From positions 42,755,121 through 42,819,120 of the forward strand of contig OX638131.1 in the NCBI GenBank assembly GCA_951804985.1: a stretch of DNA of 64,000 nt, in the 5' to 3' direction. The stretch's first letter is position 1, and each line of letters begins with the position of its first letter. Source of the stretch: Dryomyza anilis. Its lineage: Eukaryota > Arthropoda > Insecta > Diptera > Dryomyzidae. The notes under the pieces were generated by a model. It saw nothing but the letters and a program-made list of their open reading frames with translations, made no database searches and had not been told where the DNA came from. This document shows, piece by piece, positions 33,715 to 44,860 of this stretch. Made by a program: the position numbers and the translations under genes.

Positions 33715-34651
33715 CACAGAAAAAAAAAGTTCATACTATTTATAAATTTGTTCATCAATTTTATGAATTTTTCATTATTACTCAACCAATGACCAAATTC
33801 ATCCAATTTATGAAACGTTCATAAAACCATAATGAAAAAGTTCTTAATATTGATGAACGCTTTCATAATATTTATGAAAATATTCATGGTATTTATGAAC
33901 TTTAAACTAAATAAAAATAAAAAATAAACTTTTTTTCTTGTATTTTATTTTATTTTTATTTTATTATATTACTTTTTTTTATTTCATTATTTTAATTTAT
34001 TTATTTTTTTAACTACTTACATTTTATTTTACATCTACTCTTACTGTTGCTGTCTATTGCTGCTGTTTGTTGTTGAGCGATGTTAAGTACCTGCGGCGCA
34101 CGTTTCTTTCGAGTTGTAAACAACAAATGAAACGATTCGGTCTATTTGTACGAAATGACATTCAATAATAAAAACTAAGAATTGTATATGCTATCATCGA
34201 CTATCGACGCGTCACGACGAGTTGTCAAAAAATAAAGTCATGCCGCATGACGCGCATTGATTGGTCAGTAAAATAAAAATATCTATTTATAGCATGGTCA
34301 AAAGTTGCAGGTTACACATACGACCATACACACATACTAAATACCTACCTAAATACTTTTTGTTGTATTTTCTATTTTCCTTTGGTGGACTGGTTTTTTA
34401 TTTTTCAGTATCGCCTTTATGCGCGACTGAATTGCACGTGACGTGGAGGTTGCGCTGCTTTGCCTCAAAAAATTAATATGAATACCTCAATGAACACAAT
34501 TTATAATAATTATGAACGCGTTTATTATATAAATTTCGCTCAAATTATGCGATTCGTATATACGAAGAATAGTTCATAATTAGAATAATTTTTTCCATAT
34601 ATATTATGAAACGGCGTTCATTCCATTTATGAACACAATTTTTTTTCTGTG
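33715..34651 (+). mobile_element. CACAGAAA element family 2, copy 2 (complete)
   Basis: 937 bp from CACAGAAAAAAAAAGTTCAT to GAACACAATTTTTTTTCTGTG. Both subterminal regions are built from TTCATAAATTT/TTATGAAC repeats. The unique middle (34040-34460) is more balanced and shared with the copy at 13299. A frame of 71 codons at 34261-34476 has no recognisable domain. No clear target duplication. Confidence 0.85.
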
Positions 34652-34849
34652 TATAAACGCGGATAATCTTCTTGTGACAAAATGGTCTTACTGTGCGATA
34701 TATGAAGCTAATTATCATCTATAGCCGAAGCAGTCGATCGTTTACGCGACTTGTTGAATAATCTTCGCTGGAATTCTAAAATATCGCCATGTCGTGTAAA
34801 TGAGTGACTGCCGCAATAAAAAAAAAATAGATTACTACAAATATTTGCC

Positions 34850-35010
34850 GGAAACTCTTCAAGTATTTGTGGGAAACAGAACCAATGTTTGTGACAAACA
34901 CTAAAAAAATATCTGTGGGAAACACTTTACGTGTTTTTGGGAAACACTACAAATATTTGTGGTAAACAGTGCAGATATTTGTGGTAAACACTACTGATCA
35001 TTTGTGCGAA
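34850..35010 (+). repeat. Minisatellite of about 30 bp (ATTTGTGGGAAACACT)
   Basis: Six to seven irregular units around ACTACAAATATTTGTGGGAAACA. Spacing varies from 25 to 36 bp. Confidence 0.8.
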
Positions 35011-35127
35011 ACACTTCCATTATTTCCTACAAATGAGCTACAAATGAACTTTGTTTGAGAAAGTGTTTACAGAAAACGATGTTTTTTTGTGTGTATACAC
35101 AATTAATTGGACTATGAAATTTTTCAT

Positions 35128-35853
35128 GTATTTAGCAAACACATTGCTAAAACTGTTATTTTCTTTCAAAAATATACCAATAAACGACTTTGCTTAAGTA
35201 GCAAATTATGCAAATTGTTCTAAAATTATGTTTATTATATTCACAGTATATTTATAATTACGTTTTATTTCACTAAAAAAATTAATGTTATAAATTGTTG
35301 AGAAAGTACATAACAAATATACTATTCTGATGATGAAGTTAGTTACATAACTACACTCAGGGAAAAAATCATGTAAATTTAAGTAGAAATTATTCAGATT
35401 TCATGTCGTTTTTTTCAAACAGATTAATCATATTAAGTGATTTTTGTGATACTAAATTTTAATAGTTGAAAATGTGATGTTAACATGAATATCTGTTTAA
35501 TTTATAGAATTGTTGTTGTTTTCTATAGTTAAAAGTGTCATGTAAAATTAACATGCGTCTGTTTAGCAAATGATCTATCAAAATTCTCTGTGTATATATA
35601 CGCAACGATTGCAATCAATATAATTGTTGAAGACACCAATACATGAGATCAAGCTCTACAAGTTTTTCTCTTTCTAACAAATATGAATAATATGCCCACC
35701 ACCAAACGCCAAATTATACTTCGAATTCAAAGCTAATTCGCTACACCAACGCTGTTTGCAAATACACACAAAACCGGCACGTTGCGGCAACAGCTGTTGT
35801 CAGCAAATACGATTGCTAATATGAAGATGTGTACGCTAATGCAATTAAAATTT
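35128..35853 (+). repeat. Segmental duplication S1, copy 1
   Basis: Matches 38378-39005: GACTTTGCTTRAGTA, then CACAGTAYATTTAT, GATGAAGTTAGTWRCATAACTA, AATATGAATAATATGC, GTTGCGGCAACAGCTGTTG and GTRTACGCTAATGCAATTAA in the same order and orientation. It contains a MITE (35354-35598) missing from copy 2 and lacks the SINE found there. Confidence 0.85.
35354..35598. mobile_element. MITE inserted at TA in S1 copy 1
   Basis: CACTCAGGGAAAAAATC at the left and, inverted, CACAGAGAATTTTGA at the right, flanked by TA. Copy 2 of the duplication runs straight across this point (CATAACTAAATATGCAAC), so the boundaries are supported by an empty site. Confidence 0.7.
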
Positions 35854-37134
35854 TGTGGAGGTTTTGTTCTATAAGTTTAATTGACCAGGGAGCTTAACTT
35901 CGAGAAGTGACGTCAGTTTATTCAAATTTTAAATACAATTTTATAATCATATCATATAATTATAAGCTGTACCGTTGAAAGCATTTAGGTTCATAAGTAA
36001 ATAAAAAAGTTTTAGAACATTACAAAAAAATGCATTTTATTTGACATGTGGGAATTTATATTTTTTTAAAACGTTTTTTCGAAGTGCTCATATCGTAAAG
36101 AAAATGATCTTGAAAATTTAAGAACAAAATTGTGTCACCGTATGTGGATATGGAGGTCACCACCAGTCGGTTCACTTTTCTTTTACTTTTCATTATTCTT
36201 ATATGTTTCACCCATAAACGTAATAAGTTCACTTTTTCCCAGATTATAACACTAACACAATACCGCACCGACAATTCTTCACTAGACAATTCTATTCCAA
36301 GACAATTCTTCCCCATTCAATTCAATCCGGACAATTCTTACCCGAACAACTTTTCTGAACAATATCTGTAATTGAATTTTAAAGAGTTTGATAAACCTTT
36401 ACATTTTTCCATGTTAATAACCAAAAATATAGAAATTATTCTAGTAATTCAATACTGAGTCGTCTTTTATGTGCGAGTGTGTGTAATTTAATAAATTAAT
36501 TTGCATGTTTTTCACAAATAAAAGGATGTGTTGGCCTCTGTTTATGAACGTGTGTGTTTATTTTTGGGAAATGTCTGCCTGTCATGCGATTAAGACATTT
36601 AATTATGCTTGAAACTTCCACTCATACAATTCAGCAGCAAAAGAATTTTTTAAGAGCGCCTTGCGCAATTATTTCTAATTAAATATTTACAAGAAAATTG
36701 TGTTAAATGCCCTAAAAACCGTATAAATTGTTATAGTGTTGATATGCAAATTTATATCAGAACATTAAACAAAGGCACTTTATTTAATGCAGCTATTGTA
36801 TGTGTTTTGCTTATTATTCAAGAGTTTTTAAGTACGACTGATTTATGTCCGTATTTTTAACACATTCTTTGTAGTCGTTGTAGAGGTAAACTAACCAAAT
36901 AACTTTTATTATTTACTATGTACTCCAAAGACATTCAAGGACATCAAACCTGTATCTTTTGAAATTAAAATATTTTCAGTACTGTCTTCAAATACGATAA
37001 TTTTTCATATTTAACGGCAAATTGTGATTAAACCAGAGATGATAAATCTAAACGGACTTTAGATTTGAGATACCCCTATTAGGGTAATCGTTATCAAATT
37101 TAAAGATAGGAATATTTGTACATTTATTGCACTG
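35854..37134. other. Unique DNA, nothing firm
   Basis: 36265-36360 holds five to six copies of GACAATTCTTCCC-like units resembling the second Helitron minisatellite. Opposing frames of 79-86 codons at 36056-36371 come from this repeat and its surroundings. Nothing else was recognised. Confidence 0.4.
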
Positions 37135-37372
37135 CACAGAAAAAAATAATCGACGTAAATATAGTAACCGATATTAATTGCATTCATTAATTAATCCAGC
37201 AATGAAATTCATTAATTTAATGAAAACATTTGCTATTGTTCGTTATATAAGCAATTGCGTTCGTTAATATGAATATTTGTACCTCAATGCAGCAAATAAT
37301 ATAATTGTTGATACTGCGCCGACTAATTAATTTGCTGCATTGACGTACAAATATTCATAATTTTTTTCTGTG
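37135..37372. mobile_element. CACAGAAA MITE family 4, copy 1
   Basis: CACAGAAAAAAATAATCGACG to AATTTTTTTCTGTG, 238 bp. It shares ATAGTAACCGATATTAATTG and AATCCAGCAATGA with the copy at 54809. Inverted inner motifs: GAATATTTGTACCTCAATGC against GCATTGACGTACAAATATTC. Confidence 0.8.
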
Positions 37373-38377
37373 TGTGTAATCAATGGTTAGTTTTCGATCA
37401 TAGCCCTAAAACTATTTCTGACATGCTTTTAAATTAGGAAGTCAAAACGGGCTAAGTCCATGCTATGGCATTTTGAGAAAAACACGAAAAAAGAGTATTA
37501 AGAAAACGGTAATTTAAAATTTTAAATGTTAAATAGATTTCCGTAAACACTCAATTCTTATTTTTTTTACAAAATACTGTACAAATCAGGTTGTTATAAT
37601 TTATACGATACATGTAAAGGCTTTAGATATGGACTTAGATAGTTTTCATCCGTAACTATGGACTTGTTAGCCAATTTTGATAAACATTTCTTAATATTAT
37701 TATATATCAATATGAAAAATATTATTAAAGATGATATGAATATTTATTTATTGGTTAAATAAAAATAAATCCGAGGGAAATGTTAGTAATGTGAGTTAAA
37801 TCCAAATAGTATGGAAAAGAAGGTTTTTGATACGAGATTCTGAACTTTGCACATTTTGACATACGGGTGAAAATTTGTCAACCGTACCCGTTTCAAGATA
37901 TTGGGGTCCTAACATGGAAAATTTTACCGCGTAAACTGTATTGAATTATTTATAACTTCTATTAGAGTGGCTCAATTGTTTTAGAAAGTATTTTTCATGA
38001 TCTTTACAATAAAAATATTTATTTTGTTAAAATTCATTTTTTTACTCAACATTTTTTAATTTTAAAAACGTTTTTGTGGTTTTTAAAAAATTGCCAGTTT
38101 ATATTTTTATTTTTGTATTATTAATTGATAGCTTACCTTTTTTCAAAACAATGATGTAAAAACGATAATGAGATTGCAAGTATTGAATATACTACAAACA
38201 CTTTAAGTCGCTAAACTGATGTTTTCATACAACTGATGTTTTTCAAACTTAGTTTTTGATTGCCAACGCCATAATTTTATTAAATTCCATATACAGAACT
38301 AAATAATAGTCTTAAATATAACAGCCAAAATTAACTACATACCATTCCTTGATCTTGCACTGAAATGTATGATATTT
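37373..38377. other. AT-rich stretch, nothing recognised
   Basis: No coding, RNA or repeat signal was found. Confidence 0.5.
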
Positions 38378-39005
38378 ACATGTATTTAGCACACGACTTT
38401 GCTTGAGTAACAAGCAACCTCTGGCCTCAGCAGTCCAGAGGTAGCGCGCTGGACTTGCATTCTGAAGGTCTCGGGTTCGAATCCCGGCTTGGGCATGGGC
38501 GCTCGTGGTGATATTAACCACAAAATTGTAGGGAATAGATTTCACAGTACAATGGATATAGTCGGTCTGAGTGCTGTGGATCTTAGTAGATATTCCAAAA
38601 TAAAAAAAAAATAAAAATTTAATTGGTATGGTCGACGCTTTAAAAGTATTTTTATTATTTCCACAGTACATTTATATTCTCTTATAGTTCATAAAAAACT
38701 TATAATAAAAAGTACACAACAAATATTTGTCTGATTATGAAGTTAGTAGCATAACTAAATATGCAACTTCATCACCATTTTGACGACACAAATAGAGGGT
38801 GATCAAGCACTACATGATTTTCATTTCACATGTACCAAATATGAATAATATGCGCGTCACCAAACTAAAAATTCTAAGTCAAAGCTACACCAGACACTAA
38901 CGCTGTATGCAAATACACACAATACCGGCGCGTTGCGGCAACAGCTGTTGACAGAAAATACTATTGGTAATATAAAGATGTATACGCTAATGCAATTAAT
39001 AATTT
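38378..39005 (+). repeat. Segmental duplication S1, copy 2
   Basis: Second copy of 35128-35853, about 3.2 kb away in the same orientation, interrupted by a SINE. Base divergence looks about 20%. The shared GTTGCGGCAACAGCTGTTG block is the most conserved part. Confidence 0.85.
38411..38625 (+). mobile_element. tRNA-derived SINE
   Basis: 38424-38495 resembles a tRNA. It has an A-box-like GTCCAGAGGTAGCGCG, a perfect B box GGTTCGAATCC (38474-38484), CCCGG/CTCGGG T-arm pairing and a partly paired acceptor (one mismatch). The anticodon stem is poor, so it is not a working tRNA. An unrelated body of about 85 bp follows, then an A-rich tail (38598-38625). The duplicated locus at about 35200 lacks it. 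In reverse the B box encodes the AGIRTRDL peptide often mis-annotated from SINEs. The source tRNA is unclear (Ala-like at best). Confidence 0.75.
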
Positions 39006-40914
39006 AGTCGGCACAGTTTCAGCAAATCAGTTTAATTGTTTTGAAGTCATTTTTGGTTATATTTACAATTTTTTTCTTTGTACAAGACAATTCGCGATAA
39101 TTTTTAAACTCGAGAAAAAACAAATAAAGTTATTTATCATAAATAAAAAATATGTATGCTATTGAAAGCGTAGATTATTAAAGGAACGATCTATATCGTA
39201 AATGTTTTCTAGGATGTACCAAATTTAATAGACGTTTTTTTGAAGAACTTCGAGATGTTTCTAAACACACAGAAATAATTGCTTGGCGTACAGTAGTTTC
39301 AAAGAATATTCATTTGCATCTACCAAATGTAGTTTTCCTTCACTGCAAATCATTTGTGGCAAACAATAGCATGAAGCGTAACCAACTATTAGTTGAAGCA
39401 ACTGTAACATTGATTGTTGAAACAAAATTTTAATCCATTTACATAATTTTTTATTTCTTTTGATACGACAATAGAATTTGAAATGAGACCTCGCTAATTT
39501 AGTTGGTACAACAGATAGTTAGTTACATTGACTACGTGACATTAGTTTGTAGCAACCAACTATTTATATTTTATTATGATTAACGTCGGCAATATAAAAT
39601 TTAAATTTCAGCTTAATTTTAAGGAGGAATTTAATTACAATTTGCATGAAATTCTTAACATTTTTATAACATAGCGCCGACATTGAGAAGTAGTGCCAAG
39701 AACAGAGTTTGGCATAGACTGAATTTAATACAAGATATAATTTGGTAAAATGCAAAAAAAATCTAATACGGGTAAAATATGTCTAATTAGACAGATGAAA
39801 AATTCAAAAGTGCTGATGCGCTGTCAGATGACTTAATATACCAGACACTCTGTGAGACTTTTAACTTTTGCAAAGCCAAGAAAAGTCAAACATGACAGCA
39901 AACAGAGTGCAAAGAAAATACTTATCAACGGGTACAAAACTATTTGCTGAAAATAAATGTCTGCATACATTTTGGCGCGCACACAAATAAAATTTAACAA
40001 ATAACATGATATTCCATTGGGACTGAAGCCAGGTGAACGGTGAAGGACGATGAAGGTACAGGTAGAACAAATTGAAATATAAACCGATTCCGCATGGCTG
40101 GCGAACATTAAATTTCCCTCATGAAGGATGCTTATTTGAACAGGTGCCGCGGCAGAATTATTTTTGCAAAGTAGCTCAGCCCAGCAGGAAATTTAATAGA
40201 TGCAACTTGAGTGACAGTCGAGGGTATTGTGATAATTCCAACGGGGACACAACAACAAACAACAAGTCGAGGGTTGCCAGCAGAGCGTTAAATAAAATAA
40301 TTTAGGTAAATATAAAAAATACACCTGGCCCTTGTGCTACCTATTTATTTCATTATTTTGTATGTTGTTTTATATTAATGCTGAAGCTTAATTTAATGTT
40401 CATTAATTTATTATAATAATTTTTAAACCTGGACGTATTTTTCATAAATCTCAATTAAGTGGGTTTTATTAGGGCATATTTTATTTTGTGGTATAGTTTA
40501 GTCATGCGTGTCCGATAAATGTGCATTTATTCAGTTGTATGTCCGTTTTTATCGCGTAAACCATATTTAATTTAGCAAATGACCTGAATTCTTGAATAGT
40601 GCTAGGTGAATTTCATTAATCTCAACCCAAAAAGAATTTGCTACGAAATAATTAAATTAAATTTTCATAACACAAATTTAACTATAGTGGTCACTTAGTA
40701 ATTTGAAAAATGTCCCAATTATGCACCGATGCGGTAAATGGCATTCCTACATATTTTATGAACTCTCTTTTTCTCATTTGAAGAATAAGTGGTTATCACT
40801 CAAAAAATATATAAGGGTCGCTTTCCTGAAGCGACCCATATAGATTTTCTTCAAATTTCTAATACTTCGGCAACTATTAAAATAAAACATCGCATTTAGA
40901 AATTTTAAATATAT
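39006..40914. other. Unique DNA with a balanced block at 39830-40310
   Basis: 39830-40310 is repeat-free and more balanced, with overlapping frames of 69-91 codons on both strands (the plus-strand one, 40072-40305, starts MKYKPIPHGWRTLNF) and no recognisable domain. The block could be regulatory or a fragment of an exon. The remainder is AT-rich. Confidence 0.35.
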
Positions 40915-41284
40915 CCCAGTATACCAAACTGTTTCGATATCGCAACGAAAATGTTGCGAAATGTCGAAAAATTTGTCCGATATCGATGCCATTTCTCGCA
41001 ATGATAATATAGGAAAATTCCTTCCAAAACGATCGGCCGATTTGGACCTGCATATCATTCAAAATTATATCCAGCGGACGAAACCAGGCATATACCAGAA
41101 AGAAGGTCCAACTGAATACGAAAATCTTTAAAAATAGATTCGATATTTCAGAATATATCTTATCAATTGAATACAAAAATCATTAAAAGTTAGTTTCGAT
41201 ATAATAACGAGATCGATTGTTTTTCTCGAATCCACTTCGAGAATTGTTCGATACACTGGAGGCTCTGAGTCGTGGTATACTGGG
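40915..41284. mobile_element. Inverted-repeat element with CCCAGTATACCA ends
   Basis: Perfect 12-bp terminal inverted repeats, CCCAGTATACCA (40915) and TGGTATACTGGG (ending 41284), enclose 370 bp rich in GATATCG and TTCTCGAA motifs. No clear target duplication. D1 repeats at 15715 and 19827 have a similar end (CCCAGTCTGCCA). Confidence 0.7.
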
Positions 41285-41430
41285 ATCATTCAGACACAAA
41301 ATGTTGACTTTTTGTCTTTGAAAATGTTATTAAGAAAACTTTGTGTTTTGTCAAAACAATTTTTTGTTTGAAAGTGTTCGTATTTGGTGATAGCAATTTC
41401 AGAAAATTTTAAATATACCTCAAAGCCTGA

Positions 41431-41575
41431 GGCCCTATTCTGGTTTGATGAGAAATATAAAATGAGAATGAAAATGAGACAAAAACTATTTTATATATTA
41501 TTAACTGAATTTGAAAATAGTTTTTATCTCATTTTCATTATCATTTTATATTTTTCATCAAACCAGAATAGGGCC
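41431..41575. mobile_element. 145-bp palindromic MITE with CCTGA duplication
   Basis: Arms of nearly 60 bp: GGCCCTATTCTGGTTTGATG inverted at the right end, continuing through ATATAAAATGAKAATGAAAATGAGA with one or two mismatches. Flanked by CCTGA on both sides (41426-41430 and 41576-41580). A young, almost perfect hairpin. Confidence 0.92.
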
Positions 41576-42028
41576 CCTGATCAGCATATCAACTTCGAAT
41601 AGCGTCACGTTTTGGCACTAAGTGAAATCCTAATCATTTCAAAAATTTTAAATCAGGCAAACCTCAGGGAGTTTAATCTCGTAGTTTTATCGCTGAGTCA
41701 TTCCACGTCAGTAATATCAATCTTGGTACGAGTTGTGTCTTCCGGTTTTGATGAATTTTTGTGGATTTCCCCATTGCTTTAATTTAATTTAGTGTGGCAG
41801 AGAACCAATTGAGTATAGAGACAAATCGGAAATTGAACTTTAAAACTTGATAGTTCAGAAACTATGGGAAACTTCATCCAAATTATTTTTTTAATCAATG
41901 GAGAAAACTCCAGGTTTGTAAAAAAATAATTAGTTTTTATTTTTAAAAGGGTGGTGCGTATACAAAAATATGTTTTGGGTTGAAATATATTAAAAAAATG
42001 TTAATACTAATTTCGTCTATATTTGACA
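41576..42028. other. One end of a TTCCACGTCA-type element; otherwise nothing
   Basis: GAGTCATTCCACGTCAG near 41694 resembles the ends of the elements at 16386 and 62463, but no partner end was found. Confidence 0.4.
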
Positions 42029-43146
42029 CTAGCTGGACCCGTGCACGACTCGTGCAAAGATTTTGTGAATGCAAGGATATGGAGCAATTTTAATAATATA
42101 ACAAACATTGTAATGCAAACAAATTTTTATTATTTACATCAGGGACCCGTGCTGCGCTGTAAACGTTTTTTATTGGTTTTATAAATGTAGTGACCTAAAC
42201 AAAAATAATTCTCCGCCAAAACAACTTTTCTCATAGACAATTCTTTCTCAGACTGTGCTACCCCGTAGAATGTTTCGCCGTACAATTCTTAAATTTTTAC
42301 CGTAAAATTCTTGCCCATAGAACGCTTTCCCGTAGAATTCTTCCCGGTAGAATTCTTTCCCGTAGGATTATTTCCCGTAGAGTTTTTACCAGTAGAAGTT
42401 TTAGTGTGGTGAGTTTCGGTATGGTGACTTTAGATGTGGTCAATTTTGGATGTTGAGTTTTAGTGTGGTGAGTATTATTGTGGTGAATTTTAGTGTGGTG
42501 AATTTTATAGTGGTGAGTTTTCGTGTGGTGTGTTTTAGTGAGTTTAAGGGTGATGACTTTTATTGTGGTGAATTTTAGTGTGGTGAGTTTTTTAGTGTGG
42601 ATTTTTTAGTGTGTATTTTATTGTGGTCAATTTTATTGTGGTTAATTTTAGTGTGGTGAATTTTAGTGGTGAATTTTATTGTGGTAAATTTTAATGTGGT
42701 GAATTTTATTGTGGTGAGTTTTAGTGTGGAGAGTTTTAGTGTGGTGAATTTTAGTGTGGTGAATTACATTGTGTTGAGTTTTAGTGTGGTGAATTTTAGT
42801 GTGATGAGATTTAGTGTGTTGAATTTAAGTGTTGTTAATTTTATTGTGGAGAGTTTTAGTGTGGTGACTTTTTTTTTGTTTTGTTTTTGTTTTGTTTTTC
42901 CTTTAGATTGACTTTTAGTTTAATGTTATTGCTTTTGTTTTTGTATTTTTGTTTTTGTTTTCTGCTTTTTCTTTTATGTTTTTGCTTTTAAATATTTTTT
43001 TTTGTATTTCAGTGTTTTGTTTTATGTTCGTAGCTGACGAAAGTGCCGAGTTATATCGTTTTGAAAATTGAGGTTGTATGGGAGGTACCACGCCCCTTTC
43101 TCTAATCCCGCTTATATATAGCCTATCATTTCTTCCAGACTATACC
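42029..43146 (-). mobile_element. Non-autonomous Helitron, copy H3 (5' truncated)
   Basis: Reverse orientation: CTAGCTGGACCC at 42029 followed by the hairpin GCACGACTCGTGC, tail, GAATTCTTCCCGG-type second minisatellite (42240-42400), the 15-bp minisatellite (42410-42870), the GTTTTT tract (42870-43030) and the head module (GGGAGGTACCACGCCCC). Similarity to H1 and H2 stops after CCAGACTATACC at 43146, so the 5' tip is missing. Confidence 0.88.
42410..42870 (-). repeat. 15-bp minisatellite (GTGGTGAGTTTTAGT) in H3
   Basis: About 30 degenerate units, more diverged than in H2 (GTGGTGAATTTTATT, GTGGAGAGTTTTAGT and others). Frames across it encode V-V-N/S-F-S pentapeptides only. Confidence 0.9.
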
Positions 43147-44519
43147 AGAATTTTTATACCTTTATTTTTAGACAAATAAAGTTTTAAAGTAATAAGCATT
43201 CAGTCCCTGACTAAATTTTTTAGTGTTGGTGCATTATTGACGCAGTTTTGTGATGATGTAAAAAAAGGAAAAAAAAAATTATGTGCTGACCACCAAAATC
43301 GATTTTACATCTTTCGGACCATCATTTCTTATTATGCTTGTATTAGAGGTTTTAAAAAATAGTAAACTATTAGAAGGAGCAATTCATTACCTTTCAATGG
43401 AGACTGGAGACCAAATTGTTCAATATTGAACTTATTGTTAACGTGCTACACTAGTTTAACTAAATGCAAAATGTTAAATATCGACGATATTTTTCAATTT
43501 ATTAAGTGGCAGAACTCCCAGAAAAAAAATTTTAATAAAAAAATACGATTCAAATATTTTTTGGCACAGAGCATGTCAAATTTCAAATAGATCTGAGTTC
43601 ATAAAGTAATTTTTTGTCGAAAAGCGCCCGGTTTGACGTAGAATGGCTCTTATATCTCATTTTCATTTGATTTATGCTTTAACCAAAATTTCTATATGTC
43701 AAAAAAAATATCAATTTTAAATTATTGTTTTTACTATTAGACGCTAAAAATGATCTCCAAAATATTTATATCTATTATCTAATTTTTATATTATTTGAAT
43801 GCATCATAATGATATAAACAATTTCCTCGTATTATTTGTTTACCTAATACTTTTTGTTTTTATTTTGTGGAACATTTTCTGTGGTACTCTAAAAAATTTT
43901 CACATCAGAAATAATTTTAAAGATATTTAAATTCGAATGATAATATCAGGAATATCCGGAATTGGAACCAGAACCAATATACCAAAAGGTTTTAGGCCTT
44001 GTCAGGTAACGCAAAAAACTGTAATCCAAACTGGAACATTAACCGTTTCGATGGTTGGAACCGAAATCGGCACAGGTATTAAATATTGTGTCGAACCGGA
44101 ATCGGGACCGATATACAGGGTGTTTGGTTCATCGATGTCGAAAAATCTGGAGGTTATTCTATGATTCAAAAAAATAAGAAAATGTTAAGTAAAAATATGT
44201 CCTATTTTGCACCCAGTAAAAGATACAGGGTGTTTAGTAAATGCATATTACTTACATAGTCTATTCAAGAAAATTAGTTATAAAATTTAATCTGTTCATA
44301 ATTTAATATCAATTTTTCACTTTATTTTATACAATTAAATTACCTTACCAATGCTATATTACATCCTCAAATAACGTGAATCCTTTCTTTTTTAAAATGT
44401 ACGTAAATTTGAAATTTTCAAAAATAAAAATACAAATTTGACTTTGTCATCGATTTTCTCAAAATATCATTATCGGTCACCCTTGTTTTTTATAATTTAT
44501 AATAATAGACCAGTTCAAA
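43147..44519. other. AT-rich DNA with paired ATACAGGGTGTTT motifs
   Basis: ATACAGGGTGTTTGGT (about 44113) and ATACAGGGTGTTTAGT (about 44222) are direct repeats about 109 bp apart. 43960-44110 is a GGAACCGRAAYCG-rich block like the hAT subterminal repeats (GGAACCAGAACC, GGAACCGAAATCGG, AACCGGAATCGG) and yields a frame of 75 codons without domains. Confidence 0.4.
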
Positions 44520-44860
44520 TATATCTATGCTGTATCAACATGAAAATTGGCTTAATCGGGCAATTCTGACCTATAAAATTACCACTTACGTCATATAAAA
44601 TTTACATCTACAGATGAATTTTACTTTATGGATTAAATTAACTTTTTTGGTCAAAAATCAATTGAATATATGCTCAAATATATGAAAATAATATTTTCCC
44701 GCGAACCGACTAATGGTTTCCCAAATAAATCGAAATTCGGCACACCTACCCATTTGTAAATATGGGTATCAAATGAATGGAAATTCTTCAGCGATTGCAA
44801 GTTTGTAGTTATTTTCAGGATTTGTATACCCTGGTGATTTATGCACCACTTTAAATGGTA
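44520..44860 (+). mobile_element. Family B DINE-like fragment, copy B5
   Basis: Matches the central and 3' part of B4: CATGAAAATTGGCTTAATCGG, ATTCGGCACACCTACCC, ATGGGTATCAAATGAATGG, TTCAGCGATTG, ATACCCTGGTGATTTATG. Both the 5' core and the 3' hairpin are missing. Confidence 0.8.

Noticed and set aside
38424..38495. Functional tRNA gene
   Set aside because: The acceptor has a mismatch, the anticodon stem pairs badly, it is followed by a non-tRNA body and A-rich tail, and the duplicated locus lacks it; a SINE fits better.
38312..38671. 119-codon minus-strand frame containing AGIRTRDL
   Set aside because: This peptide is the reverse translation of the SINE B box and is a well-known annotation artefact.
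44105..44240. A transposon defined by the two ATACAGGGTGTTT motifs
   Set aside because: They are direct repeats with no inverted partner or target duplication nearby, so no element boundary can be drawn.
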